From DASQHW01 sp038209365 (GTDB taxonomy: Bacteria; Actinomycetota; Acidimicrobiia; IMCC26256; PALSA-610): 64,000 nt of DNA. A program made the translations under genes and the position numbers. Shown here one piece after another: positions 40,062 to 49,220 of this stretch. Within the stretch, counting starts at the first letter, position 1. Every line of letters begins with the position of its first letter. Location: NCBI GenBank assembly GCA_038209365.1, contig JBBQXS010000017.1:22145-86144 (forward strand), written 5' to 3'. The notes beneath the pieces are model-generated. The model made no database searches and was not told the origin of the DNA. It worked only from the letters and a program-made list of their open reading frames with translations.

Positions 40062-41180
40062 ATGCCCGGCGCCCTGGACGGCATCCGCATCCTCGACCTG
40101 TCATGGGGCATCGCCGGTCCGCTCGGCGTGCTGCTGCTCGCCGAGCAGGGTGCCGACGTGATCAAGGTCGAACCGCCGGACGGTGACCCGTTCCGAGCCT
40201 ACGACGGCGCCCGCGTGTGGAACCGCAGCCGCCGGTCGCTGACCGTCGACCTGAAATCGGCACGAGGCAAGGACGTGTTCGACCGTCTGCTCGGCACCGC
40301 GGACGTGCTCGTCGAATCGTTCCGTCCCGGTGTGATGGAGCGGCTCGGCTTCGGCTACGACCACGTGCACGCCCACCACCCGCGTGTCGTGTTCTTGTCG
40401 TGCCCGGCGTACCCGCCCGGGCACCGCTTCGCGCAACGACCGGGCTACGACGCGCTCGTGCAGGCAAGCAGCGGACAGATGTGGGAGCAGCCCGGCTGGC
40501 GGCTGGGGCCGATCTTCTTACACATGCCGATGCCGTCGATGGGCGCGTTCTATCTCGTCTCCACCGGGGTGCTCGCCGCGTTGTTCGCACGAGAGGAGAC
40601 CGGGCGCGGTCAGCACGTCACCACGTCGTTGTTCGCGGGGGCCATGCTGTACACGACACAGATCTGGCAGCACGTCGAGAAGGCGAACGCTCAGTTCCAC
40701 GAGCTGATGGGCAAGTCGTACCCGCCCGGCATCCACCAGCAGATGATCTTCGAGTGCGCCGACGGGTGGGTGCACGCGTCGATCATGAGCGGCCTCACAC
40801 CGACCAAGAGTCAGGACGAGATCCTCGGCATCGAGGAGGCTCCCGACGCGTTCACGTTCATGTCGCTGCCGGCCGAGGAGCGCGAGAAGTTCAATGCGCG
40901 TCGGCGCGAGAAGTTCAAGGAGTGGAAGCGCGATGAGATCGTCGCCGCGTTCCAGGCGCACAATCACGCGATCGAAGCCATCATCACGCCCGACGAGCAG
41001 TTCTCACACCCGCAGCTGATCGCGAACGGCATGGTGCAGACCATTGTCGATCCGGTCGTGGGCGAGACGACGCAGATCGGCACACCGCTGCACATGTTCG
41101 GCACGCCGACCGCGATCCAGGGCCCACAGCCCCTGCCGGGCGAGCACAACGATGAGATCCTGAAGGAGCTCGGATTGTGA
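40062..41180 (+). CDS. CaiB/BaiF (family III) CoA-transferase
   Basis: The protein has 372 residues. Typical start LDGIRILDLSWGIAGPLGVL, CoA-binding region VIKVEPPDGDPFR, and the active-site Asp at about 130 in RPGYDALVQASSG. It would transfer CoA between carboxylic acids through an aspartyl-CoA intermediate. The next CoA-transferase starts within its stop (GTGA), so the pair may form a heteromer or act in sequence. The DEILGIEEAPDAFTFMSLPA insertion is an unusual feature of this copy. Confidence 0.9.
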   Translation: MPGALDGIRILDLSWGIAGPLGVLLLAEQGADVIKVEPPDGDPFRAYDGARVWNRSRRSLTVDLKSARGKDVFDRLLGTADVLVESFRPGVMERLGFGYDHVHAHHPRVVFLSCPAYPPGHRFAQRPGYDALVQASSGQMWEQPGWRLGPIFLHMPMPSMGAFYLVSTGVLAALFAREETGRGQHVTTSLFAGAMLYTTQIWQHVEKANAQFHELMGKSYPPGIHQQMIFECADGWVHASIMSGLTPTKSQDEILGIEEAPDAFTFMSLPAEEREKFNARRREKFKEWKRDEIVAAFQAHNHAIEAIITPDEQFSHPQLIANGMVQTIVDPVVGETTQIGTPLHMFGTPTAIQGPQPLPGEHNDEILKELGL

Positions 41181-42391
41181 GAGCACTCGAGGGTGTGCGG
41201 CTCGTCGACTTCGGCCAATACCTGGCCGGTCCCTTCGGCCCGATGATCATCGCTGATCTGGGCGCCGAGGTGATCAAGGTCGAGCCGGTCACGGGCGACG
41301 GCATGCGCATGGCGGGCAAGCCCTTCTTCGGCTGCCAGCGAGGCAAGCGCGACATCGCCCTCAACATCAAGGACGAACGCGGTCTCGCAATCGCGCGCGA
41401 GCTCATTGCGACCGCGGACGTCGTCCATCACAACATGACCGCCGGTGTGGCAACCAAGCTCGGTATCGACTACGAGGCATGCCGGGCCGTGAAGCCGGAC
41501 ATCGTCTACTGCAACACGTGGGCATACGGCCTCGAGGGTCCGCTGGCGCGCTTCGGGGGACTCGATCCGCTGTACCAGGCGTCGTCCGGTCTCGAGCACG
41601 AGTCGGGTGCCGTGCGCGAAGGCAATACACCGATCTACTACCGGTTCGGCATGTGTGACGCGTCGAACGCGATGCTGTCGGTCGTCGCGGTCCTCTCGGC
41701 GCTCTATCACCGCAAGCGCACCGGCGAAGGACAAGAGGTGTGGACGTCACTGTTCGACGGTGGCGCGATCTTCACGTCGGACGCGCACCTCGTGAACGGC
41801 ACGCCGGCGACGCGGCCCCACCTCGACAAGGAGCTCGCCGGCGTCTCGGCGACCTACCGCCTGTACCGCACGCAGGACGACAACTGGATCTGCGTCGCCG
41901 CAGTCAAGGATCGCGACTTCGAAGCGCTCTGCAAAGTCCTCGGCGTACCGGAGCTTGCGGCCGACGCGCGCTTCGCGTCCGGCGCCGGCCGGCAGAAACA
42001 CAGGCGGCAGCTCGAGACGGTGCTCGAACCTCGCTTCCGCACGAAGACCGCGACCTTCTGGACGCGTACGCTCGACGACGCGGGCGTGCCGAACGAGGTG
42101 CCGGTCGACACACACGGCGGGGAGCTCCCGCTGTTCGACGCCGACAATGTCGCGCTCGGGCTCGTCGCGCGCTACGAGCATCCGCTGCTCGGCGACATGC
42201 GCCAATTCGGCGAGCTCATTCAGTTCTCGGAGACACCGGGACTGATCGCCGGGCCTCCGCCGCTCGTCGGCCAGCACACGCGCGCGATCCTGAGCGAGCA
42301 GGGCCATCCCGACGATGCGATCGACGCGCTGATCGCAGCCGGCGTGTGCTACGAGCCGGACGAGCACTACGCGGCGCGGTTCGCGAACTAA
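41177..42391 (+). CDS. CaiB/BaiF (family III) CoA-transferase
   Basis: The protein has 404 residues. LEGVRLVDFGQYLAGPFGPM opens the protein; the active-site Asp is at about 130 in FGGLDPLYQASSG. GTG 41177 overlaps the previous stop. It is somewhat longer than its neighbour and the two are clearly paralogues. The acids exchanged cannot be told from sequence. The gene is followed by the decayed end of the repeat protein on the opposite strand. Confidence 0.9.
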   Translation: MRALEGVRLVDFGQYLAGPFGPMIIADLGAEVIKVEPVTGDGMRMAGKPFFGCQRGKRDIALNIKDERGLAIARELIATADVVHHNMTAGVATKLGIDYEACRAVKPDIVYCNTWAYGLEGPLARFGGLDPLYQASSGLEHESGAVREGNTPIYYRFGMCDASNAMLSVVAVLSALYHRKRTGEGQEVWTSLFDGGAIFTSDAHLVNGTPATRPHLDKELAGVSATYRLYRTQDDNWICVAAVKDRDFEALCKVLGVPELAADARFASGAGRQKHRRQLETVLEPRFRTKTATFWTRTLDDAGVPNEVPVDTHGGELPLFDADNVALGLVARYEHPLLGDMRQFGELIQFSETPGLIAGPPPLVGQHTRAILSEQGHPDDAIDALIAAGVCYEPDEHYAARFAN

Positions 42392-42482
42392 TTGACGAGC
42401 GGTGGTCTCGTGCTCTTCGGCGATCGCGAACTACCTGGTCGCGCGTGCGTTGGTCCTTCTCGCGCGTGCCTTAGCGCATCTA

Positions 42483-42632
42483 CTAGGAGTAACGCTCGAT
42501 CAGCGTTCGGTGTCCGTTGAAGTTGTAGTCGCCCACCGCGAAGCAACTTGTCGTGCCGGTACACGTCACGCCGGACAGCGCGCTCGACGTCGCGCCGACA
42601 TCGCATGAGTTGGAAGCGTGCGGCGGCATCGG
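42483..42632 (-). pseudogene. Decayed terminal repeat of the WNGTSW protein
   Basis: In the same frame as the 42633-44852 gene, the sequence after its TAG reads SALSGVTCTGTTSCFAVGDY then NFNGHRTLIERYS and a second stop at 42483. This is one more repeat half, but the WNGTSW strand that should open it is missing. It is outside the coding region unless the TAG is read through. Confidence 0.75.
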
Positions 42633-44852
42633 CTACGTAGGACGCTCGATCAGGGTCTGGCTCGCCGTAAAGCGGCTGTTGATGAAGGATCCGGCGGCGA
42701 AGCAGTTGGTCGTACTCGTACACGAGACTCCGCGAAGTTGAGGGAGTCGGGCGCCGGCGGGATTTTGGCTCGACACCACCGTCGACGTCGTGCCGTTCCA
42801 TTGCTCAACCAACGTGGACTCGCCGCTGGAAGTGTTGTACGTCCCGACGGCGAAACAATTGGTGGCGCTCGTACACGACACCGCGAAGAGTTGGCTGGAC
42901 CGCGCGCCGGTAGGGGTCTGGCTCGATACGATCGACCAACCCCCGGCGTTTCGCCGTTCCACCAACGGGCGGAGCACGTTCGCGCTCGTGAAATCTCCAA
43001 CGCCGACGCAGTCAGTCTCGCTCGTACACGACACCCCGGTGAACTCGCTCGACTGCGCGCCGGCAGGATCCGGGCTGGACCCGAGCACGAAGCTCGTGCC
43101 GTTCCAACGCTCGATCAGCGTGTGGCTCACCGATGAGGTCACCGAGCGTCCGACCGCGAAGCAATTCGTCGCGCTCGTACACGACACCCCGGCAAGTTGG
43201 CTGAACGATGCGCCGGACGGGTTCGGGCTCGACACGACCGTCCAGCTCGTGCCGTTCCATCGCTCCACCAACGTGCGGGTCCCGCCCGAAGTGTTGAAGT
43301 ACCCGACGGCTACGCAGTTCGTCGCGCTCGTGCACGACACCCCCGACAGTGATTTGCCTGCCGGGTTTGGACTCGACACGATCGTCCAGCTGCTGCCGTT
43401 CCAGCGCTCGATCAACGCGCCCCCAGACGATGTGCCGACGGCGAAACAGTTCGTCGCGCTCGTGCACGACACTCCCAAGAGTTCAGGGGACGATGCGCCG
43501 GACGGATTCGGGCTGGTCACGATCGTCCAGCTGGTGCCGTTCCATCGCTCTACCAACGTGCGGTACACGTTTGAGTCGTAGTAGGTGCCGACGGCGAAGC
43601 AGCTCGTCGTGCTCGTGCACGACACCCCGGACAGCTTGGCCTGCGTCGGCCCAGGAGGGTTCGGGCTTGCCACGATCGTCCAGCTGGTGCCGTTCCACCG
43701 CTCTACCAAGGTGCGGCTGGTAGTGCCAACGCCGGGGCTGCCGACGGCGAAGCAGCTCGTCGCGCTCGCGCACGACACACCAGACAGCACATTACCGTTT
43801 GGGTCCGATGTGTTCGGGCTCGACACGATCGTCCAACTGGTGCCGTTCCACCGCTCCACCAAGGTGCGGCGAGCGGTTGACGCGAAGCTCCCGACCGCAT
43901 CACAGCTCGTCGCGTTCGTGCACGACACACCGGACAGCTTGCTCTGCGATGCGCCCGACGGGTTCGGGCTGGCCACGATCGTCCAGCTGGTCCCGTTCCA
44001 GCGCTCCACCAACGTACGGCTGACGCTGGAGCCGGTGAAGCCTCCGACGGCGAAGCAACTCGTCGCGCTCGTGCACGACACGGCCGAAAGGTCACTCGAC
44101 GATGCGCCCGACGGGTTCGGGCTGGCCACGACCGTCCAGCTGGTGCCGTTCCATCGTTCCACCAACGTACGGCCCACGCCGGCGCTGAAGACGCCTCCGA
44201 CGGCGAAGCAGTTCGTCGTGCTCGTGCAAGACACAGCCACAAGTTGGCTGCCCGACGGGTTCGGGCTGGCGACGATCGTCCAGCTGGTGCCGTTCCAGCG
44301 CTCGACCAGCGTGCCGAGTGCTGAGTTGCCGACGGCGAAGCAGTTCGTCGTGCTCGTGCACGACACCCCGGACAGTTGGCTGAACGATGCGCCCGACGGG
44401 TTCGGGCTGGCGACGACCGTCCAGCTGGTGCCATTCCACTGCTCGACCAACGTCGTTTGAGTATTCGTCGTTCCCGAGTTGCCGACGGCGAAGCAACTCG
44501 TCGCGCTCGTGCACGACACCCCGGACAGTTGCGTGAACGTTGCGCCTGACGGATTCGGGCTCGACACTCGCGTCCAGTTGGTGCCGTTCCACCGCTCGAT
44601 CAAAGCGGTGGGGAAGCCCGCTGCATTGGTGAAGTCTCCGACGGCGAAACAACTCGTGGTCGTCGCGCATGACACGCTGACCAGGTGGGCGTTTGGTTGC
44701 CCTGGGGGATTAGGGCTGGCCACAATCGTCCACGTCACCGCCGCGTTCGCCGGCGTGCCCAACGCAACCAGGCCGAGCACAACGAAGACCGCGATTCGCG
44801 CTCTCGTCACACGCCCGCGCGTACCGACGCGTTCGCGCCTCGATACTTCCAT
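42633..44852 (-). CDS. Secreted 14-repeat WNGTSW/SCFAVG protein
   Basis: The protein has about 739 residues. A signal peptide (VTRARIAVFVVLGLVALGTP, cleavage near residue 38) is followed by about 14 tandem repeats of 46-50 residues. Each repeat reads roughly WNGTSWTIVASPNPSGAS, LSGVSCTSATSCFAVG and TLVERWNG, with two cysteines in VSCTSATSC that could form one disulfide per repeat. The regularity suggests a beta-propeller or solenoid. There is no visible anchor. The last two repeats are degenerate (RNAGGWSIV, WNGTTSTVV), then a TAG. I take ATG 44852; a GTG further in (VTRAR) is possible. Confidence 0.85.
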   Translation of the reverse strand: MEVSRRERVGTRGRVTRARIAVFVVLGLVALGTPANAAVTWTIVASPNPPGQPNAHLVSVSCATTTSCFAVGDFTNAAGFPTALIERWNGTNWTRVSSPNPSGATFTQLSGVSCTSATSCFAVGNSGTTNTQTTLVEQWNGTSWTVVASPNPSGASFSQLSGVSCTSTTNCFAVGNSALGTLVERWNGTSWTIVASPNPSGSQLVAVSCTSTTNCFAVGGVFSAGVGRTLVERWNGTSWTVVASPNPSGASSSDLSAVSCTSATSCFAVGGFTGSSVSRTLVERWNGTSWTIVASPNPSGASQSKLSGVSCTNATSCDAVGSFASTARRTLVERWNGTSWTIVSSPNTSDPNGNVLSGVSCASATSCFAVGSPGVGTTSRTLVERWNGTSWTIVASPNPPGPTQAKLSGVSCTSTTSCFAVGTYYDSNVYRTLVERWNGTSWTIVTSPNPSGASSPELLGVSCTSATNCFAVGTSSGGALIERWNGSSWTIVSSPNPAGKSLSGVSCTSATNCVAVGYFNTSGGTRTLVERWNGTSWTVVSSPNPSGASFSQLAGVSCTSATNCFAVGRSVTSSVSHTLIERWNGTSFVLGSSPDPAGAQSSEFTGVSCTSETDCVGVGDFTSANVLRPLVERRNAGGWSIVSSQTPTGARSSQLFAVSCTSATNCFAVGTYNTSSGESTLVEQWNGTTSTVVSSQNPAGARLPQLRGVSCTSTTNCFAAGSFINSRFTASQTLIERPT
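42636..44770 (-). repeat. Coding tandem repeats, about 140-150 bp, 14 copies
   Basis: The unit contains a well conserved core (gtgctcgtgcacgacaccccgg on the plus strand and close variants). Copies differ mainly in a variable stretch of 8-12 residues after CFAVG. This repetition encodes the exported protein and is not a CRISPR array. Confidence 0.85.
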
Positions 44853-45108
44853 CGCAATCCCCGCAAACGTCAGATGACAGCGCACCAAACGCCAAATCTC
44901 ACTCGTCGCTATCACCGGATCGTGTGACTTGTCAATCGGCTGCCCGCTCGCCCGCGCTGGTCAACGCAGTCAAGGCGACTCGAAACTCACGCGCCGCAGT
45001 AGTTGCAGCCTTCGCGCCTCTCGACAATCCACGCCAACGGGTCGCCTTCGTGACGTAGCTCCGCCCGTGCCGTCCAGACCGTGCGGCCGCACCTCGTAGT
45101 GCGAGCAA

Positions 45109-47049
45109 CTACGGCGTGAGCATCAGATCCACGGCCCACGCGCCGGTCGCGGAGCCGTAGTACTTCGCGGCGCCGAACGCATACACCGCGCCGTCCTGGC
45201 CGAGCATGTAGTAGCCGTCGCTGCTCTTCAGTGCACGCATGCGCACGGTCGGCACGTACGACGCGCCGGCGCTGCGGATGCCCGGAAGGCTGCCCTTGAA
45301 CGGGACATTGAACGCGAAGATCCCGCCGTCGACGGCGACCATCCAGTAGCCGGCGCCGTTTGCGGCCGCGGTCATCGAACGCACGGGCGCGGCGAGTCGC
45401 ATGTTGCCCGTCGAGCCGTGGAACTTCGCATTCCCGAACGAGAACACCCCGCCGTCCGCCGCGACGAACCAGTATCCGCGACCTTCGCGCGTCATCGTCA
45501 TGTCGAGCACGGGTGCGTTGAGCCTCCATCCGCCGGTCGACCCGTAGAACCGCGCGTCGCCGAAGCTGAAGATGCCGCCGTCCGTGCCGAGCAAGATGTA
45601 ACCCCGCCCCGTGGGCGTCGCGGCCATACCAACGATCTGACCGGTGAGGTGTCGCCCACTCATCGAGCCGTGGAACTTCGCGTCTCCGAACGAGTACACC
45701 GCACCGTCGGACCCGACGAGCCAGTAACCCCTACCCGTTGGTGTGCGCGCCCCGGCAACGATCGATGCCGAGTGCGGGACGTGCGCGAGGTCCCCGTGGA
45801 ACGTGGCGCCGCCGAAGGTGCGCACGCGTCCGTCCGCGGTGATGATCCAATACCCCTTGCCCGTGGAGCCGTTACTAGGACCGTTGTCGGGGGCGGGGAG
45901 GGCTGCCGCGACCGCGGCGCGCGGATTGACGAGCCCGTAGCCGAAGGTGTCGTCGCGTCCGGACGAACCGAGATCACGTGCCGTCGTCTGGAGGAAATGC
46001 CGGACCTCCCCGGCCGTGAGCGACGGGTCCGCGGCAACGATGAGTGCGGCCGCCGCCGACGCGTACGGCGTCGCCATCGAGGTGCCGCTCATCCACTGAT
46101 AGTCATGTGTGTTGGCGCCGTAGGTCGACAGGATCATCTCGCCCGGGGCGGCGACGTCGACATAGGAGCCGGTATTCGAGAAGGACGCGTGACCCAATGA
46201 CTGGTTCACCGCGGCCACAGCGATCGCTTCGGGATATGCAGCCGGGTACGTCGGCGCGTTCCCTTGCTGGTAGGAGTTGCCGGCGGCCGCGAGCACCACC
46301 GCGCGCTTGTCGTGCGCGTACTGCATCGCGGCTTGCATGCCCGGGGACGGACCGCCGCCCAGGCTCAGATTGATGACCCGCGCGCCGTGGTCGGCGGCCC
46401 AGATGATTCCTTCGGCGACGTCTGACGCCACCCCGCTGCCGTGGGCGTCGAGCACGCGCACGGGCATGATCTTGACGGCGGGCGCCGCGCCGGCGATGCC
46501 CAGACCGTTGTCGGTGCGGGCGCCGATGATGCCGGCGACGTGGGTGCCGTGACCGCCCGGATCCACCCTGCCCGTGCCGTCCGGGTCGACGCTGTGGGCG
46601 TCGGAGGCGAGGTCGGTGCCGGGGATCACCGCGCCGACGAGGTCCTGGTGGGATCCGAGCACTCCCGTGTCGACGACGGCGACGGTCACCCCCGAGCCGC
46701 GTTCCGCCGGCCAGGCAGCCTCGAAGGACGTCTCGTCGAGCGCCCACTGCTGGCTCCGCAACGGATCGCCGAGTTGGGCAACGGGTTGTTCGTCCTCGGT
46801 GCTGAGCACCTGCGTGTCGGTCCGGCCGAGCTGCACGTCCATCCGGGCGATTGCCGCGCGCAACCCGCGCACGACGTGCATCCGGCCGTCGCCGGCGCGG
46901 GTGACGACCCAGAGCCGGGCCGTCGCCGAGTCGTCGGCGCGTGCGGGCGTACCGCTCGCGAGCAGGGCCGCTATGCACACGAGTGCCGGTGCCACGTACC
47001 GCAGCAATCGAGGCCGCGCGTGACCGTTTTGTCCGCCTCCACAACGCAT
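45109..47049 (-). CDS. Secreted S8 subtilisin-like protease with GYW/DGG repeat tail
   Basis: The protein has 646 residues. A signal peptide (about 1-38) is followed by a propeptide region (about 40-95). In the catalytic domain Asp127 (AVVDTGV), His167 (GGHGTH) and Ser324 (SGTSMATPYA) form the triad, with oxyanion Asn258. After about 405 come five or six repeats of roughly 45 residues of the form GYWLVGSDGAVYSFGDAKFH then GSMSG, a secreted-protein repeat common in Acidimicrobiia. The tail may bind cell wall or polysaccharide. Three copies of CACCACAAC lie upstream (47110-47146). Confidence 0.93.
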   Translation of the reverse strand: MRCGGGQNGHARPRLLRYVAPALVCIAALLASGTPARADDSATARLWVVTRAGDGRMHVVRGLRAAIARMDVQLGRTDTQVLSTEDEQPVAQLGDPLRSQQWALDETSFEAAWPAERGSGVTVAVVDTGVLGSHQDLVGAVIPGTDLASDAHSVDPDGTGRVDPGGHGTHVAGIIGARTDNGLGIAGAAPAVKIMPVRVLDAHGSGVASDVAEGIIWAADHGARVINLSLGGGPSPGMQAAMQYAHDKRAVVLAAAGNSYQQGNAPTYPAAYPEAIAVAAVNQSLGHASFSNTGSYVDVAAPGEMILSTYGANTHDYQWMSGTSMATPYASAAAALIVAADPSLTAGEVRHFLQTTARDLGSSGRDDTFGYGLVNPRAAVAAALPAPDNGPSNGSTGKGYWIITADGRVRTFGGATFHGDLAHVPHSASIVAGARTPTGRGYWLVGSDGAVYSFGDAKFHGSMSGRHLTGQIVGMAATPTGRGYILLGTDGGIFSFGDARFYGSTGGWRLNAPVLDMTMTREGRGYWFVAADGGVFSFGNAKFHGSTGNMRLAAPVRSMTAAANGAGYWMVAVDGGIFAFNVPFKGSLPGIRSAGASYVPTVRMRALKSSDGYYMLGQDGAVYAFGAAKYYGSATGAWAVDLMLTP

Positions 47050-47109
47050 AGCGTGGCATCGGCACGCCGAGTGGTCGCCTCAAGACCCTGAACCCCGAAT
47101 TGACCACCA

Positions 47110-47146
47110 GTTGTGGTGCGCCGTTGTGGTGAGCCAGTTGTGGTGA
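47110..47146 (-). promoter_or_regulatory. Triple direct repeat upstream of the protease gene
   Basis: CACCACAAC on the gene strand occurs at 47110-47118, 47123-47131 and 47138-47146, 13 and 15 bases apart, ending about 60 bases before the protease start. The regular spacing suggests a regulator-binding array. The binding protein is unknown. Confidence 0.45.
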
Positions 47147-47200
47147 GGAAGTGTCCGGCCTGTGCGGGGTGAGCCCCGGATCAGGCGGGATCCCGCGGCG

Positions 47201-48472
47201 TCACCCTGCGGGCGGCGTGGGTGCGCCCTGCGCCGGTGCCGGCATCGGAACCGGCACGGAACGACCCTCGGGGGCAGGGACGGGCTTCGTGAACTCGACG
47301 GTGCGAGGATCGAGCGCGAGGAGCTCGATGTCGTAGGGCGAACCTGCGGCGACGCGGGCGCGGAATCGGTAGGTCGGGACCAGGTCGATCAGGGTCCCGC
47401 CGTGGTCGTACGCGTCCCATCGCGCGATGCCGAGGGACACGGCGGTGATGTGCACCACAACGGGCGGAATCGTCGGCGACGAGCCGCTCGCCGGAGCTTC
47501 GGCGGCGCTCGCGCCTTCCAGCATGGGCTGGGGGCTCGCGTACCGCGCCCGACCGTGTTGGAGATCGTCGAACACGCCCGCGGTCGACCGCAACGGGTAC
47601 GTTCCGACCGGCTCCGGTGACGCCCACTCGCCGGTCAGCGACTCGACACGCCGGTGCTCGCCGAGCGTGATCGACCACTCGACGCCCTGGACGCGCACGC
47701 CGTCGAGTACCAGATGGAACGTCACCGTACGGGCGAGCACGACGGGCGGGGCGGTGGGGCAGGACACCTTCTCCGCACAGATGGATGAGGTGACGCCGCT
47801 GTCGGCGACCTCGGTCGACCACTGCGTGCCGGCGAGCACGCCCAACCGGTCGAGCAACGGGCGTGCGATCGCCTCGGCGTCCCGCGCACTCGGGACGTCG
47901 ACCGGCGGCGCGATCGTCGGCGGCGCGGCCGGCGCCGTGGATACGGGCGGCGCCTTCGTCTCTGCCCCGCTCGCTCCGACCCCACCGGTGCCGGTACCGA
48001 CCGAGCCGCCGCTCGATCCGGCCGAGCCGCCGGAAGATCCCTGCGCACCAGGCGAGTACGAAACCTGCACGGTGCCCGAGACCACGGCGAACCTGAGGGT
48101 CGCGTTGGCGCCCAGCACCTCGTAGCCGTCCGCCGTGCGCGAGGGGACGGCGTCGATGCCAAGCTCCTGTGCGAAGCGCTGCGCGTCGGCCGCGCTCACA
48201 CGGTGCCCGGTCATGCGGCGCACCGGCGCGTCGTTCCCGAGGCCGGGGAGCGGGGCGTCGAGCACGTACCTCGTCGGCCGGGCCGGAAACGAAGAAGGCG
48301 CGCCGCCGAGCGCGGCGCGCCCTGCTTCCGGCGTGGCCAGCTGGAGCTTCAATCCCGCCGCTGTCGTCGTGGATGACGCCGACCGCGTGCGAGGTGCCGC
48401 CGAACCGCACGCGCCCGCCACCAACGCGACGCCCGCCACGAGCCAGATCTGGACGCTCCGTACGCCGGTCAC
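47201..48472 (-). CDS. Lipoprotein of unknown function
   Basis: The protein has 423 residues from GTG 48472, with the strong ribosome site GGAGGAG. The N-terminus is a lipoprotein signal with lipobox LVAGVALVAGAC (Cys near residue 22). A Gly/Ser-rich linker (GSSGGSAGSSGGSVGTGTGG, about 145-165) separates an N-terminal domain from a larger C-terminal one, in which VSCPTAPPVVLARTVTFHLV is well ordered. Two cysteines (SICAEKVSC) could pair. It would sit on the outer face of the membrane. No family recognised. Confidence 0.75.
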   Translation of the reverse strand: MTGVRSVQIWLVAGVALVAGACGSAAPRTRSASSTTTAAGLKLQLATPEAGRAALGGAPSSFPARPTRYVLDAPLPGLGNDAPVRRMTGHRVSAADAQRFAQELGIDAVPSRTADGYEVLGANATLRFAVVSGTVQVSYSPGAQGSSGGSAGSSGGSVGTGTGGVGASGAETKAPPVSTAPAAPPTIAPPVDVPSARDAEAIARPLLDRLGVLAGTQWSTEVADSGVTSSICAEKVSCPTAPPVVLARTVTFHLVLDGVRVQGVEWSITLGEHRRVESLTGEWASPEPVGTYPLRSTAGVFDDLQHGRARYASPQPMLEGASAAEAPASGSSPTIPPVVVHITAVSLGIARWDAYDHGGTLIDLVPTYRFRARVAAGSPYDIELLALDPRTVEFTKPVPAPEGRSVPVPMPAPAQGAPTPPAG

Positions 48473-48566
48473 GACTCCTCCAGATCCCCTCGCGGTTTGC
48501 CCATCATGTCTCCTCGTCGATCGACCATCGGACGGACGGAAGGCCCATCCGGTTCCCGCTGCCCGG

Positions 48567-49220
48567 TCAAAGCCCGATGAGCGACCACACGAGGAGCGCC
48601 TGGCCCAGGTGATACGTCACCATGATCGCCACCGGCGCGCTCCGAAAGGGTCGCACGAAGCGGCTCCAGGCGATCATCGTGTCCGAGGACGCGAACAGGA
48701 CGGCCCCGGCGCCGGCGGCCACGTTTCCGGTCGCGAGCGCGCTCGCGACCATCGCCGAGATGACGGCGATGTAGGCCCCGACCGGTGCGCGCAGCGCAGG
48801 CTCGTCCTTCTGCAACGCGTCCAGGATCCGAGCCGCAAACGGCCGGACGCACAGCACCACGACGACGACCGCGACGGCGAGCGCCCAGCCCGCGGGCGGG
48901 TCGGTCCAGAAGCCGGCGACATAGCAGAGGTGGGCGACGAGGAACGCGGCGAGCCCGGCGACGAAGAGATCTCGCGTGTCTCCGTCGAGCATCAAGAGCA
49001 CGTCGCCGGCGAGCGAGAGGAGCAACGCCGCGACAAACCAGCCACGCCGGGTCTGCGCGTCCCCCGCCGGGTCGAGGGCGAGCGCGGCGGCGATGAGCGC
49101 CACGAGCGTCGCAGGCTTGCACAGGTACTCGAGACGGCGGTCGTGGCGAGCCTTGGCGATCCAGTCGCCGATCGCGAACCCCGCGGCGAGGACGAGCGCG
49201 ACGGCGCACGGCGCGTTCAC
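48567..49220 (-). CDS. YhhN-family membrane protein (lysoplasmalogenase-like)
   Basis: The protein has 217 residues and seven to eight hydrophobic helices. The conserved YhhN features are visible: KPATLVALIAAAL, LLLSLAGDVLLMLDGD (Gly-Asp with Asp) and FLVAHLCYVAGF (His). Family members hydrolyse lysoplasmalogen-type ether lipids in eukaryotes; activity in bacteria is less sure. Start and the pdxH stop overlap (GTGA at 49217-49220), so both come from one mRNA. Confidence 0.85.
   Translation of the reverse strand: MNAPCAVALVLAAGFAIGDWIAKARHDRRLEYLCKPATLVALIAAALALDPAGDAQTRRGWFVAALLLSLAGDVLLMLDGDTRDLFVAGLAAFLVAHLCYVAGFWTDPPAGWALAVAVVVVVLCVRPFAARILDALQKDEPALRAPVGAYIAVISAMVASALATGNVAAGAGAVLFASSDTMIAWSRFVRPFRSAPVAIMVTYHLGQALLVWSLIGL

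Noticed and set aside
42636..44770. CRISPR-like regular repeats
   Set aside because: Repeat units are 140-150 bp, differ between copies, keep the reading frame and encode a signal-peptide-bearing protein. There is no cas gene.
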